Part shown: piece after piece, positions 14,610-21,961 of the stretch
Position numbering within the stretch: the first letter of the stretch is position 1
Layout of the letters: every line of letters starts with the position of its first letter
Origin: DASUMF01 sp040510575
GTDB lineage: Bacteria > Actinomycetota > Acidimicrobiia > IMCC26256 > DASPTH01
Direction of reading: 5' to 3'
Assembly (NCBI GenBank): GCA_040510575.1
Contig: JBEVIU010000033.1
Span: 1 to 24,308 of the forward strand
DNA length: 24,308 nt
The notes under the pieces: model-generated
Databases searched by the model: none
The model's input: only the letters and a program-made list of their open reading frames with translations
Told to the model about the DNA's origin: nothing
Program-made: the position numbers and the translations under genes

Positions 14610-16174
14610 GTCGAACCGGCGCGATCCGCCTGGCGGTCGCGTTCGCGGCCGGCCTCCTGGCGGGCTTCTGTCAACCGCCGTACTCGCTCGGCCTGCTGAT
14701 CGTCGTCCCGCTCGTCGCGCTCCTGTGGACGTGGCACCACGCGCGTCCCGCGCACGCTGCGCTCTACGGCTTCGCGTTCGGCCTCGCGTCGTGCGCGGTG
14801 GTGCTGCAGTGGATCAGCTACTTCGGGATACTCGCCTACGTCGCGTTGCTCGCGACCATGGCCGCCTACATCGCGCTCGCCGGACTCGTCACCGCGTTGC
14901 TCGCACGTCGCGGGATCGCCTCACCCCTCCTGACCGCCGCGGTATGGGTCGTCGCGGAGGCGCTGCGGGGGCGGTTCCCCTTCGGCGGGATGCCCTGGGC
15001 CGACGTCGGGGTCGCCCTCCACGACGTGAGCGCGGCGCGGGCCCTCGCCAGCGTCGGTGGTGTGCTCCTGGTGAGCTACGCGATGGTCGCGGCTGCCGGC
15101 TTCGTCCTCGACGCCGGTCTCGCGCTCCGATCGCACCACACCCGCGCCGCGGTGTTGGCGGGGGTCGGCATCGTGGCGGTCGTGGGGATCGGTCTGGTCG
15201 CGGTCGCCACCCGGTTCGAGCCCCGTTCCACGGGTGAGCTCCGCGTCGCGGTGCTCCAGGGCGACGATCAGGAGCTGTCGCTCGCCGGTCAACGCGCACA
15301 GCAGCTCACCGGCAACCACCTCGCGCTGGCGGCGGGCCTGAAGGGCCGCTACGACCTGATCGTGTTCCCCGAGAGCGCGCTCGACACCAACCCGGAGCAG
15401 GACCCGCAGCTGCGGAGCATCCTGACGGACCTCGCGGCGAAGCACGATGCCGCGGTGCTCGTGAACGCCCGCGTCCCCGTTGCTCCGACCAAGGGAGAGA
15501 GCTTCGAAAGCAACAGGGGCGAGGTCTACAACGCGGACCTGCTCTACGAGCCCGACGGCACGTTGCAGGGGCAGTACGCGAAGCAACATCTCGTGCCGTT
15601 CGGCGAGTACGTCCCCATGCGATGGGCCCTCGGCGACTTCGATGCGCTGCGCACGAACGTGCCGTACGACTTCACGGCCGGCGACAAGCCCGTCGTGTTC
15701 GACGTGAAGGGCACACCGGTCGGCAACGTGATCTGCTTCGAGTCGGCGTTCGGCCCCCTCGTGCGCGAGCAGGTGCGCGACGGTGCGGAAGCGATCGTGG
15801 TGAGCACCAACAACCGCTCCTACCGGCGTTCGGGCAACTCCGAGCAGCATCTCGCGCTCGGCCAGTTCCGGGCCGCGGAGACGGGCCGCCCGGTGGTGCA
15901 GGCGTCGGTCTCGGGCATCAGCGGTGTCATCGACGCCGACGGCACCGTGCACGACCGCACGAAGCTGTTCGAGCAGGCGGTCGTCGACGCGACGATCACC
16001 ACGACCACCGGCGAGACCCTCTACGTGCGATTCGGCGACTGGCTGGTGTGGGCGTGTGCCCTCGGCCTCGTCGTCGCGACGATCGTGGCGATGCGCCGGC
16101 CGGTGGTGGCGTGGGCGTCAGACGATGAGTCGCACCGCAGCGACGACACCGATCACCACGATCACGACGCGTAG
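14531..16174 (+). CDS. lnt: apolipoprotein N-acyltransferase Lnt
   Basis: Lnt adds the third acyl chain to the N-terminal cysteine of lipoproteins at the outer face of the membrane. There are six or so N-terminal membrane helices (starting at about 31), then a nitrilase-type domain. The catalytic triad is visible as Glu281 in VFPESAL, Lys351 in YAKQHLVPFGEYVP and Cys402 in VICFESAF (numbering from the GTG at 14531). A final helix (WLVWACALGLVVATIVAM) precedes a short Asp/His-rich tail. The start is uncertain: the GTGs at 14531 and 14540 lie inside the upstream gene, and the non-standard CTG at 14591, 14600 or 14606 would begin closer to the first helix. The last 57 bp overlap the convergent permease gene. 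Confidence 0.92.
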   Translation: MQVVLPRAPVASPRRRGTSVLRRLRLSRTGAIRLAVAFAAGLLAGFCQPPYSLGLLIVVPLVALLWTWHHARPAHAALYGFAFGLASCAVVLQWISYFGILAYVALLATMAAYIALAGLVTALLARRGIASPLLTAAVWVVAEALRGRFPFGGMPWADVGVALHDVSAARALASVGGVLLVSYAMVAAAGFVLDAGLALRSHHTRAAVLAGVGIVAVVGIGLVAVATRFEPRSTGELRVAVLQGDDQELSLAGQRAQQLTGNHLALAAGLKGRYDLIVFPESALDTNPEQDPQLRSILTDLAAKHDAAVLVNARVPVAPTKGESFESNRGEVYNADLLYEPDGTLQGQYAKQHLVPFGEYVPMRWALGDFDALRTNVPYDFTAGDKPVVFDVKGTPVGNVICFESAFGPLVREQVRDGAEAIVVSTNNRSYRRSGNSEQHLALGQFRAAETGRPVVQASVSGISGVIDADGTVHDRTKLFEQAVVDATITTTTGETLYVRFGDWLVWACALGLVVATIVAMRRPVVAWASDDESHRSDDTDHHDHDA

Positions 16175-16870
16175 CCATCGCTCGGGGATCCTTCGCCCCA
16201 CGTGCGCGCCCACCTGGCCACCGACGATCGAGCCGAGCGCGATCAGCGCGGCGACGTCCCAGGCCACGTCGGCCGCGAAGACGAAGATGATCGCCGCCAC
16301 GCCGTTGGCGATCAGCGCGAGCACGTTCTTCACGCCGTTGAGGCGCTGCAGGTCGTCGGCGATGAAGATGCCGAGCAGCGCAAGGAGGATCACGCCCTGC
16401 GCGGCGCCGAAGTACCCGCCGTACACGCCGGTGAGCAGGATGCCGATCCAGAGGACGGCGCCACCGTGCTCCACGGGGCGGCGCCTGCGCTCGGTGATGA
16501 AGCGGCTGAGTCGGGGCTGCACCACCACGAGGGCGCAGGCGATCAGGATGAGCACGGGCACGACGGCGTCGAACACCGAGCTCGGGAGCGTGAGCAGCAG
16601 CACCGCGCCGGTGATGCCACCGATGAAGGATCCGGCGCCGAGCACCGTGACGCGCCGCCGCTGGCCGGCGAGCTCCCGCCGGTAGCCGACGGCGCCGCTG
16701 ACGCTGCCGAACACGAGGCCGATCGTGTTGCTCACGTTGGCCACGACCGGTGAGTACCCGAGCGCGAGGAGCGTCGGGAAGGTGAGGAGGGAGCCGGAGC
16801 CGACGATCGTGTTGATGGTCCCGGCCGCGAAGCCGACCGCGACGATGAGGACGCCTTCCCAGAACGACAT
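16118..16870 (-). CDS. TauE/SafE-family membrane permease
   Basis: A 250-residue polytopic membrane protein with about eight helices. The first repeat opens with VGFAAGTINTIVGSGSLLTFPTLLALGYSPVVANVSNTIGL, the hallmark GxxxGxxNxxxGxGxxxxxPxL pattern of TauE/SafE (DUF81) transporters. The second repeat has GVYGGYFGAAQGVILLALLG and LNGVKNVLALIANGVAA. Members are linked to export or uptake of sulfonates, sulfite or sulfoacetate; the substrate here cannot be told. The ATG at 16870 is preferred over the longer frame because it directly precedes the first helix. A TACGGT hexamer on the minus strand ten bases before it may be the -10. Its 3' end overlaps lnt by 57 bp. Confidence 0.88.
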   Translation of the reverse strand: MSFWEGVLIVAVGFAAGTINTIVGSGSLLTFPTLLALGYSPVVANVSNTIGLVFGSVSGAVGYRRELAGQRRRVTVLGAGSFIGGITGAVLLLTLPSSVFDAVVPVLILIACALVVVQPRLSRFITERRRRPVEHGGAVLWIGILLTGVYGGYFGAAQGVILLALLGIFIADDLQRLNGVKNVLALIANGVAAIIFVFAADVAWDVAALIALGSIVGGQVGAHVGRRIPERWLRVVIVVIGVVAAVRLIV

Positions 16871-16884
16871 GGCGTTGCGCACCG

Positions 16885-16890
16885 TAGACT
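16885..16890 (+). promoter_or_regulatory. possible -10 element for the 16946 gene
   Basis: TAGACT (TANNNT) on the plus strand overlaps the TACGGT of the divergent permease on the minus strand. Transcription would start near 16897, giving a leader of about 50 bases. No clear -35. Confidence 0.3.
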
Positions 16891-16945
16891 GACCCCTGCC
16901 GCGACCAGCGGACGTTTGCCCACCACGGGAGCCAGGGGAACGCTT

Positions 16946-17743
16946 GTGGCCGACGACAAGGCAGCTCACGACCGCGCACTCGAGATGTTCGTGTACGCGC
17001 CGGTCGGGGTCGCGCTCTACGTGCGCGACATGTTGCCGATGATGATGGGCGTGTTCGTGTCACGCGGGAAGCGCGAGGTGCAGTCGCACCTGCCCGGACA
17101 GACACCGCCTCCCGCGCCGCCGATGCCACCGACGCCGAGCCCCGCCGACATGCGGCGCAAGGTCGAAGAGGGCATCGGCCTCGCTCGCATCGTCGCCGAG
17201 AGCGGCGTCGGCGTCGCCAAGGGTGTGGCGGGCAGCGGCTTCGGCATCGCCCGCGACCTCGCCGGCACCGCGGTGCAAGGCCTCGGCGCCATGCGGCCTG
17301 ACGCCAGCCCTTCCGCCTCCGCTGCTTCTCCTCCCGCACCCACGCCGGGGGCTACGGCCCGTTCCGCTGCTCCGTCGGGCGCGGCACCTGCCGCGTCGCC
17401 GACGACGGGCGTGCCGACGTCGGCTGGGACGGTCGCGGGTGTCGGGGGAGTGGCGGCGAGTGCACCGGCGCCGAGTGCGCCGAGCGTGTCGAGCCCTGGT
17501 CCGGTGATCGGCTCGAGCGCTCCCGTGGTCGGCGAGCACTCCGGGAGCTCCGCCGGCGACCCAGGCGCCGCGCTCCCGCCCGTCGACGCGTTGGCGATCC
17601 CCGACTACGACGAGCTGTCGGCGTCGCAGGTGGTGGAGCGGCTCGAAGGACTCGACGCCGCGTCGCTCGATGCCATCCGCCGCTACGAGGGTGCGCACCG
17701 CGGACGCAACACCATCCTCGGCAAGATCGCGCAGCTCACCTGA
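16946..17743 (+). CDS. Ala/Pro-rich protein with a conserved short C-terminal domain
   Basis: A 265-residue protein beginning at a GTG with an AGGGGAA ribosome binding site about seven bases upstream. The N-terminal 40 residues form an amphipathic or partly hydrophobic helix (LEMFVYAPVGVALYVRDMLPMMMGVF). Residues 68-120 include a glycine-rich helix (GVGVAKGVAGSGFGIARDLAG). Residues 120-210 are low-complexity Ala/Pro/Ser/Gly. The last 55 residues form a compact helical module (IPDYDELSASQVVERLEGLD, then AIRRYEGAHRGRNTILGKI). Similar DYDELSxxQVxxRLxGL modules occur at the ends of actinobacterial proteins of unknown function, some called lipid-droplet-associated. This is a motif resemblance only. 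It is followed closely by the GNAT gene. Confidence 0.7.
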   Translation: MADDKAAHDRALEMFVYAPVGVALYVRDMLPMMMGVFVSRGKREVQSHLPGQTPPPAPPMPPTPSPADMRRKVEEGIGLARIVAESGVGVAKGVAGSGFGIARDLAGTAVQGLGAMRPDASPSASAASPPAPTPGATARSAAPSGAAPAASPTTGVPTSAGTVAGVGGVAASAPAPSAPSVSSPGPVIGSSAPVVGEHSGSSAGDPGAALPPVDALAIPDYDELSASQVVERLEGLDAASLDAIRRYEGAHRGRNTILGKIAQLT

Positions 17744-17777
17744 CGGTGGGCGAACTGCGCGCCGCGCTGGCGGCCTG

Positions 17778-18251
17778 ATGGTGGAGGCGAGTCGCACGGC
17801 GGTGATGGGCGATGTCGCTCGGATCGTCGAGCTCGCGCAGCTCCTACGGCTCGAGCTGGCTGCGATGAAGGGCGGTGAGCTGTGGCTGCGGCGCGAGGCA
17901 TGGCCCGAGCCACTCAGGGAGTCGTATGCGAACCTGATCGATGCCGACGACACGCTCGTGGTGGTGGGCACGATCGACGAAGCGATCATCGGGTACGGCG
18001 TGGTCGCAATCGAGACCTTGCGGTCGGGCGCGCAGCTCGGCGTGATCACCGATCTGTTCGTCGAGTCCGGCGCGCGGGCCGTCGGCATCGGGGAGTGCAT
18101 GGCGTTGCAACTGATTGCGTTCTGCGTGGAGCGCAGCTGCATCGGCGTGGACGCACTGGCGCTCCCCGGTCATCGCGAAGCCAAGAACTTCTTCGAGCGC
18201 AACGGCTTCACCGCACGCGCGCTCACCATGCACCGCCGCCTCGACCCGTGA
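17778..18251 (+). CDS. GNAT family N-acetyltransferase
   Basis: A 157-residue protein with the GNAT fold. The early part has SRTAVMGDVARIVELAQL, the central beta-strand is TLVVVGTIDEAIIGYGVVAIETL, and the acetyl-CoA region reads VITDLFVESGARAVGIGECMALQLIAFC. Here the usual Q/RxxGxG/A loop appears as RAVGIGECM. The end (GREAKNFFERNGF-like: HREAKNFFERNGFTARALTMHRRL) is the typical C-terminal GNAT signature. ATG at 17778; GTG at 17781 is also possible. The acceptor is unknown. It lies between the Ala/Pro-rich gene and the Nudix gene with short gaps, so the three may be co-transcribed. Confidence 0.87.
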   Translation: MVEASRTAVMGDVARIVELAQLLRLELAAMKGGELWLRREAWPEPLRESYANLIDADDTLVVVGTIDEAIIGYGVVAIETLRSGAQLGVITDLFVESGARAVGIGECMALQLIAFCVERSCIGVDALALPGHREAKNFFERNGFTARALTMHRRLDP

Positions 18252-18291
18252 ACGCCGACCCGCGAGCGACGCGCTCGCGACACCCGGACCG

Positions 18292-18711
18292 GTGAGCAGC
18301 GCGCCGGTCGTGGCGGTCGGCGCCGTGGCGATCGTCGACGACGCCATCCTCCTCGTTCGGCGGGGGAGGGGACCGGCGCAGGGGGAGTGGTCGGTACCCG
18401 GTGGGCGCGTCGAACCGGGCGAGGCGGTGCACCTCGCCGTCGTGCGTGAGACGTACGAGGAGACCGGCCTCGAGGTCGTGGTCGACCACTTCCTCGGCTG
18501 GGCCGAACGCATCGGCGACGATCCCGCCACTGGCACCCCACACCACTTCGTGCTCCTCGACTTCGCGATCACCCCACTCGACCCGACGCAGACCCTGGTC
18601 GCGGGTGACGACGCCGCGGAGGCCCGCTGGGTGCCCCTCGCCGACATCACCGAGCTCCGCCTGGTTGACGGCCTCTACGAGTTCCTCCGCGACACCCACG
18701 TCATCGACTGA
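18292..18711 (+). CDS. Nudix hydrolase (MutT-like)
   Basis: Nudix enzymes hydrolyse a nucleoside diphosphate linked to another moiety. The 139-residue protein has a perfect Nudix box, Gx5Ex7REUxEExGU: Gly38, Glu44, Arg52-Glu53, Glu56-Glu57 and Gly59 in the string starting GGRVEPGEAVHLAV. Other typical segments are VVAVGAVAIVDDAILLVRRGRGP near the N-terminus and DDAAEARWVPLADI close to the end. The GTG at 18292 gives the usual N-terminus; the open frame upstream is a shadow of the GNAT gene. The closest general type is an ADP-ribose/MutT-like housekeeping enzyme, but the substrate cannot be fixed. It converges with the HNH gene 35 bp away. Confidence 0.92.
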   Translation: MSSAPVVAVGAVAIVDDAILLVRRGRGPAQGEWSVPGGRVEPGEAVHLAVVRETYEETGLEVVVDHFLGWAERIGDDPATGTPHHFVLLDFAITPLDPTQTLVAGDDAAEARWVPLADITELRLVDGLYEFLRDTHVID

Positions 18712-18746
18712 GGCGCACCGCGGCATCACATCGTGCGTGCCTCGCA

Positions 18747-19979
18747 TTACGGAGGTGCGCGTTCGGGCCGGCCAGTGCCGCGCCGTCGGGCCGTGCTCCG
18801 CGACGAGCTGATGCTGGCGCCGAGGAGGCCGGCGGCGCGGTCGCGCTCGGTCTTCTCCCAGTGGTCGGGGCCGCAGAGGGGCTGCAGGTTCTCGAACGAC
18901 GTGGCGCCACCGTTGGCAACGGGATCCTTGTGATCCCACTGCAAGCCGTAACGACGGTCGCACCCGAGCTCGGCACAGGTCACCCCTTCGAACTCCGGCG
19001 GCGGACCGAGCTCGAGCGCGGTACGCAGCTCGGCCGGAATGTGTCGACCCACATGCGCAACTCGTTGCACCTCGACGCCATCGGTGAGCACGAGCTTCAA
19101 GAAGGCGTTCTCCATCATGGACCGAACGACACGGGGCGGGATCGGCCCACCCCCGACGACGTGCGACCGCTCGCCCGGATGCGCGTGACCCCGGACCAGC
19201 GCCGGCCAGTCGATCACGACGTTGGCGGCCACACCCGCCGTCGACGAGGCCTTCCCTTCCGACTCGGCTCGTTCGAACAGGAACACGAGCGCGTCGGCTG
19301 CGAACGCGCACCGTGGCTGCATCGCGCCGCCACGCTTCGCCGCCCGGTGAAGCCGGTCGGTCTCGGCCATGATCCGGTTCACGAGGGACACACCGACGTC
19401 GGGCGTGAGCGCGAACGTGCCACACACCATGCCCATGTCGTCGCGCCAGTGCTTGAAGGAGCGCGCCGCCCGCTGCTTGGCGTGCAGCTCTTCGCGGTCG
19501 ATCACCTCGAGGCGCCGCGCACGCGCCCGCTCACGCACCGGTCCGAGACTCCCGCCCTTCGCGAGCTCGAGCAGTTCGCCTTCGCAGCCCGGGGCTTCGG
19601 CATCGGCCCGTGTGATCTCGGCTGCCTGCCTGAGCGACACCTCGCCGGCGAGCACCGCGTCGCGCGTCTCGGGCGTGTCCTCGATGGCGCTGATCGTGTG
19701 CAGCGCGTCGCGCGCCTCGCTCGCGGTCGAGCCGGCCATCGCCGCGACCCAGTCACGCGCGTCCGTGAACCCGCGCTGGCGATGCTCGCCTCCTTCGGCT
19801 GCCCGAGCGGCGGCGCGCAGCGCAGCCGCGTCACAGGCCCGTGCCGCCGCGCTGAGCGCTTCGGCCAGACGCGCACATGCATCGGTCTCGTACACGCCTG
19901 GTTCGAAGCGCGTGAGCTCCTGGCGGAGTGAGCAGAGCCGCGCCAAGAACGATTCAGTCCCGACGTCGACCTGGCTCAC
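18747..19979 (-). CDS. DUF222 / HNH endonuclease (13E12-type protein)
   Basis: A 410-residue protein with a long helical DUF222 region (about 1-300) and a C-terminal HNH nuclease domain. The HNH part has Cys335, Cys340 (CAELGC), His350 in LQWDHKDP, Asn364 in SFENLQPLC, Cys369 and His373. The general form is CxxxxC...DH...N...CxxxH, with two Cys pairs for a structural zinc and DH/N for the catalytic metal. The family is abundant in actinobacteria and includes the mycobacterial 13E12 repeat proteins, some of which are LexA-regulated. The GTG at 19979 is preceded by GAGAGGTGG. It has a strong promoter with an SOS box 110-140 bp upstream. It is intact, with no inverted repeats or transposase nearby. 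Confidence 0.9.
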   Translation of the reverse strand: MSQVDVGTESFLARLCSLRQELTRFEPGVYETDACARLAEALSAAARACDAAALRAAARAAEGGEHRQRGFTDARDWVAAMAGSTASEARDALHTISAIEDTPETRDAVLAGEVSLRQAAEITRADAEAPGCEGELLELAKGGSLGPVRERARARRLEVIDREELHAKQRAARSFKHWRDDMGMVCGTFALTPDVGVSLVNRIMAETDRLHRAAKRGGAMQPRCAFAADALVFLFERAESEGKASSTAGVAANVVIDWPALVRGHAHPGERSHVVGGGPIPPRVVRSMMENAFLKLVLTDGVEVQRVAHVGRHIPAELRTALELGPPPEFEGVTCAELGCDRRYGLQWDHKDPVANGGATSFENLQPLCGPDHWEKTERDRAAGLLGASISSSRSTARRRGTGRPERAPP

Positions 19980-20056
19980 GGCTCACCACCTCTCAACTCT
20001 CGAAGCGATCGCTCGGCGCGACGTGACTCAGCCTGCGCACGAGCGTTGGTTCAGAG

Positions 20057-20078
20057 GAAGGTCATCTGCCAGACCTTC
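20057..20078 (-). other. stem-loop in the 5' leader of the HNH gene
   Basis: GAAGGTC and GACCTTC form a perfect 7-bp stem with an 8-base loop, between the predicted transcription start (about 20085) and the GTG at 19979. It could affect translation or mRNA stability; nothing more can be said. Confidence 0.5.
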
Positions 20079-20091
20079 GAGGCGAACCCTC

Positions 20092-20120
20092 ATCCTAGAC
20101 GAACGTACGTTCGTCGTCAA
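20092..20120 (-). promoter_or_regulatory. SOS-controlled promoter of the HNH gene (-35, LexA box, -10)
   Basis: On the minus strand TTGACG (20120-20115, 5 of 6 matches to consensus) and TAGGAT (20097-20092, 4 of 6) are separated by exactly 17 bp. The spacer is filled by CGAACGTACGTTCG (20113-20100), a perfect match to the Gram-positive LexA site CGAAC-N4-GTTCG. It lies within an 18-bp perfect palindrome. LexA bound here would overlap both promoter elements and block RNA polymerase. Confidence 0.85.
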
Positions 20121-20133
20121 GCCTTTTGGGCTC

Positions 20134-20151
20134 GAGCTCGCCAACGAGCTC
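20134..20151 (-). terminator. hairpin at the end of the 20150-20782 gene
   Basis: GAGCTCG and CGAGCTC form a 7-bp perfect stem with a 4-base loop, overlapping the stop codon of the upstream minus-strand gene. There is no T-tract, but the hairpin lies between that gene and the SOS promoter and may limit read-through. Confidence 0.45.
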
Positions 20152-20782
20152 AGAGGGCGGAGTAGCCCTCGGGGAGGGGACCGCGACCGGCGATTGCGAG
20201 CACGGCATCGAGCGCGACGTCGCGGGCGACGGCCACCGACGCCAGGCACGCGAACGTGATCGTGGTGGCGCCGCGGTCGGGGGAGAAGGGCACGTCGGCA
20301 GCGCGTGCGATGTCGGCGGTGTGGATCGTGAGCTCGAAGATGCGCGACGGCAAGTAGTCGATCAGTCGCATCACACCGGCTGGGGAGGCGACCGGCGCGT
20401 CGTCGGCCGCAGCCGCCACCACGCTGATCGCGGCGTCACGCAGCTCGAGCACGCGCCCAGCCGGGTCGTCACCGAGATCGCGGCCGGCCTGACGCCCGCG
20501 TTCGGCGACCTCGGCCTCGTCGGCGTAGGCCGACGTGAGCACCGCGAAGTAGTCGAACGGACTGGCGACGTCGACGTCCTTGCCCGCGCCTGCTTCCAGG
20601 TACGCGGGGACGGTCACGAGCGCGCGGCTGGCGTGGCCGACGAGATCACGCACGTTCCACACTCCGAGCGCGAGCTCGTCCCATGCGGACGGCGAGATAC
20701 GACCCACCACGTCGACGTACGCCTCGGCCCCACCCGCGAACGCGGCGCGCACTGCCTCGGGAACGAACTCGATCTCGCGCAT
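20150..20782 (-). CDS. maleylpyruvate isomerase / DinB-type metal-binding protein
   Basis: A 210-residue four-helix protein of the mycothiol-dependent maleylpyruvate isomerase N-terminal (DinB-like) superfamily. Key residues are His50 in VWNVRDLVGHASRAL, and Glu150 and His154 in RIFELTIHTADIARA. The His...ExxxH trio is the metal site of this superfamily. Many actinobacterial members use mycothiol for thiol-transfer or isomerase reactions, but the substrate here is unknown and several members are uncharacterised. The ATG at 20782 is preceded by TACTGT six bases upstream and no Shine-Dalgarno, suggesting a leaderless start. The gene follows the esterase gene with a 39-bp gap. Confidence 0.85.
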   Translation of the reverse strand: MREIEFVPEAVRAAFAGGAEAYVDVVGRISPSAWDELALGVWNVRDLVGHASRALVTVPAYLEAGAGKDVDVASPFDYFAVLTSAYADEAEVAERGRQAGRDLGDDPAGRVLELRDAAISVVAAAADDAPVASPAGVMRLIDYLPSRIFELTIHTADIARAADVPFSPDRGATTITFACLASVAVARDVALDAVLAIAGRGPLPEGYSAL

Positions 20783-20788
20783 GGCTCG

Positions 20789-20794
20789 ACAGTA
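20789..20794 (-). promoter_or_regulatory. -10 hexamer for a leaderless transcript of the 20150-20782 gene
   Basis: On the minus strand TACTGT is followed by CGAGCC and the ATG start. The spacing of six bases is what a leaderless start requires. Confidence 0.45.
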
Positions 20795-20821
20795 CGCCGA
20801 GGGCGCACTCCGCAGGACGGA

Positions 20822-21898
20822 TTACGGCGCGGTGCCCAGCGCCCCGCGCGCGACCTGCAGGAGGCTGGGGATGCGCGGAAGCTCCTGACGCACGAACGAC
20901 CACACGACCGCGGTCGTGTCGAACCCGGCGGTGCGCTTCCATGCGTGCGCGGTGTCGTCGATCGCGTAGCGCACGACGTGACGTGACGAGGAACAGGTGT
21001 CGGCAGCCGCACCGAGCACGACGGGCGACGACGCGGCCACACCCGTGTCGCGCGTCACGACGCATCCGTCGACCGCGGCCCAGAACGAGGTGGTGGCATC
21101 GACCCCCGACACTCGGCCCCGCGCGTGCCCCTGGAACGACGCGACCGTCCCTCCGGCGTACGGCACCACCGGATCGTTGCGGGCGGCGATCACTGCGACC
21201 GAGACCGCCTCGTCGGGACGGCACTGTCCCTGAAAACCTTCGCCCGCCGAGCCGGCGACGATCGCCACCACCGAGACGACATCGGACATCTCGCATGCGA
21301 CACGCGCGGCCATCATGGCGCCGTTCGAGAATCCGACGACGCCCACCGCCGCGATTCGGCGTTGCATCTGCGACGCGCTCAGCGCGATGAGGTCGCGCAG
21401 GAACTCGATGTCGTCGGTGGGTTGCCCGCTCGGGGTGAGCACCTCGGCGCCGGGGCGTCCGTCGTTCCAGATGCCGTAGGCGCCGTCCGGATAGGCGACG
21501 GCGACACCGGCGGGGACCGCGAAGTCTTCGAGCCCGAACGCGCGCATCTCGTCACCGGTGTGACCGACACCGTGGAGCGCAACGACGAGGTCGATGGGTC
21601 CCTTGGGTGCCGACGACGGGACGACGAGCGTCCAGCGGCGCGGGATGCCGTCGACCGTGAGGCCCATCGGGATCACGAGCGGGCCCGAGGCGGAGGTAGT
21701 CGGCGGGAGCAGCGACATCGAATCGGGTGCCGGCGGCGAGGCGACCGACCGCGCGGCGGCCGGCACAACGAGCACTGCCGTGCCGAGAACTGCCACACCG
21801 AGCAGCGCGAAGGCGCTCAGGATCACGCAACGCAGGACGGGGCGCAGAGGGAGCATCCGGGCGCGCGTTGACCCGCCGACTCCCGATTTCCCCCGCAC
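20822..21898 (-). CDS. secreted LpqC-like / PHB-depolymerase-type esterase
   Basis: An alpha/beta-hydrolase of the LpqC/PhaZ/feruloyl-esterase type, 358 residues. The N-terminus has a signal peptide or anchor (residues 15-50, MLPLRPVLRCVILSAFALL, then AVLVVPAAARS). The oxyanion region is VVALHGVGHTGDEM (105-118). The nucleophile elbow is GFSNGAMMA with Ser191, the acid is probably Asp242 in AARNDPVVPYAGG, and the histidine is His318 in DDTAHAWKR. Cysteines at 202, 226, 279 and 302 could form two disulfides. The GTG at 21898 gives the full length; an ATG at 21856 (residue 15) begins right at the signal and may be the true start. It lies between the acyltransferase fusion and the MDMPI-type gene, all on the minus strand. 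Confidence 0.88.
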   Translation of the reverse strand: MRGKSGVGGSTRARMLPLRPVLRCVILSAFALLGVAVLGTAVLVVPAAARSVASPPAPDSMSLLPPTTSASGPLVIPMGLTVDGIPRRWTLVVPSSAPKGPIDLVVALHGVGHTGDEMRAFGLEDFAVPAGVAVAYPDGAYGIWNDGRPGAEVLTPSGQPTDDIEFLRDLIALSASQMQRRIAAVGVVGFSNGAMMAARVACEMSDVVSVVAIVAGSAGEGFQGQCRPDEAVSVAVIAARNDPVVPYAGGTVASFQGHARGRVSGVDATTSFWAAVDGCVVTRDTGVAASSPVVLGAAADTCSSSRHVVRYAIDDTAHAWKRTAGFDTTAVVWSFVRQELPRIPSLLQVARGALGTAP

Positions 21899-21961
21899 CG
21901 AGGCAGCAGACCACGGCGGACGACGTCATTGCAACCCAAAGCTGGATTCGAACCGCCCGGT

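Noticed and set aside
18861..19931. A 356-codon plus frame opposite the HNH gene
   Set aside because: It is antisense to a gene with clear DUF222 and HNH motifs and shows only Arg/Gly/His-rich composition.
21944..21954. A GGTTCGAATCC tRNA T-loop-like string on the minus strand
   Set aside because: The flanking bases do not form a T-stem (two of five pairs fail), and a tRNA body would lie inside the acyltransferase fusion gene.
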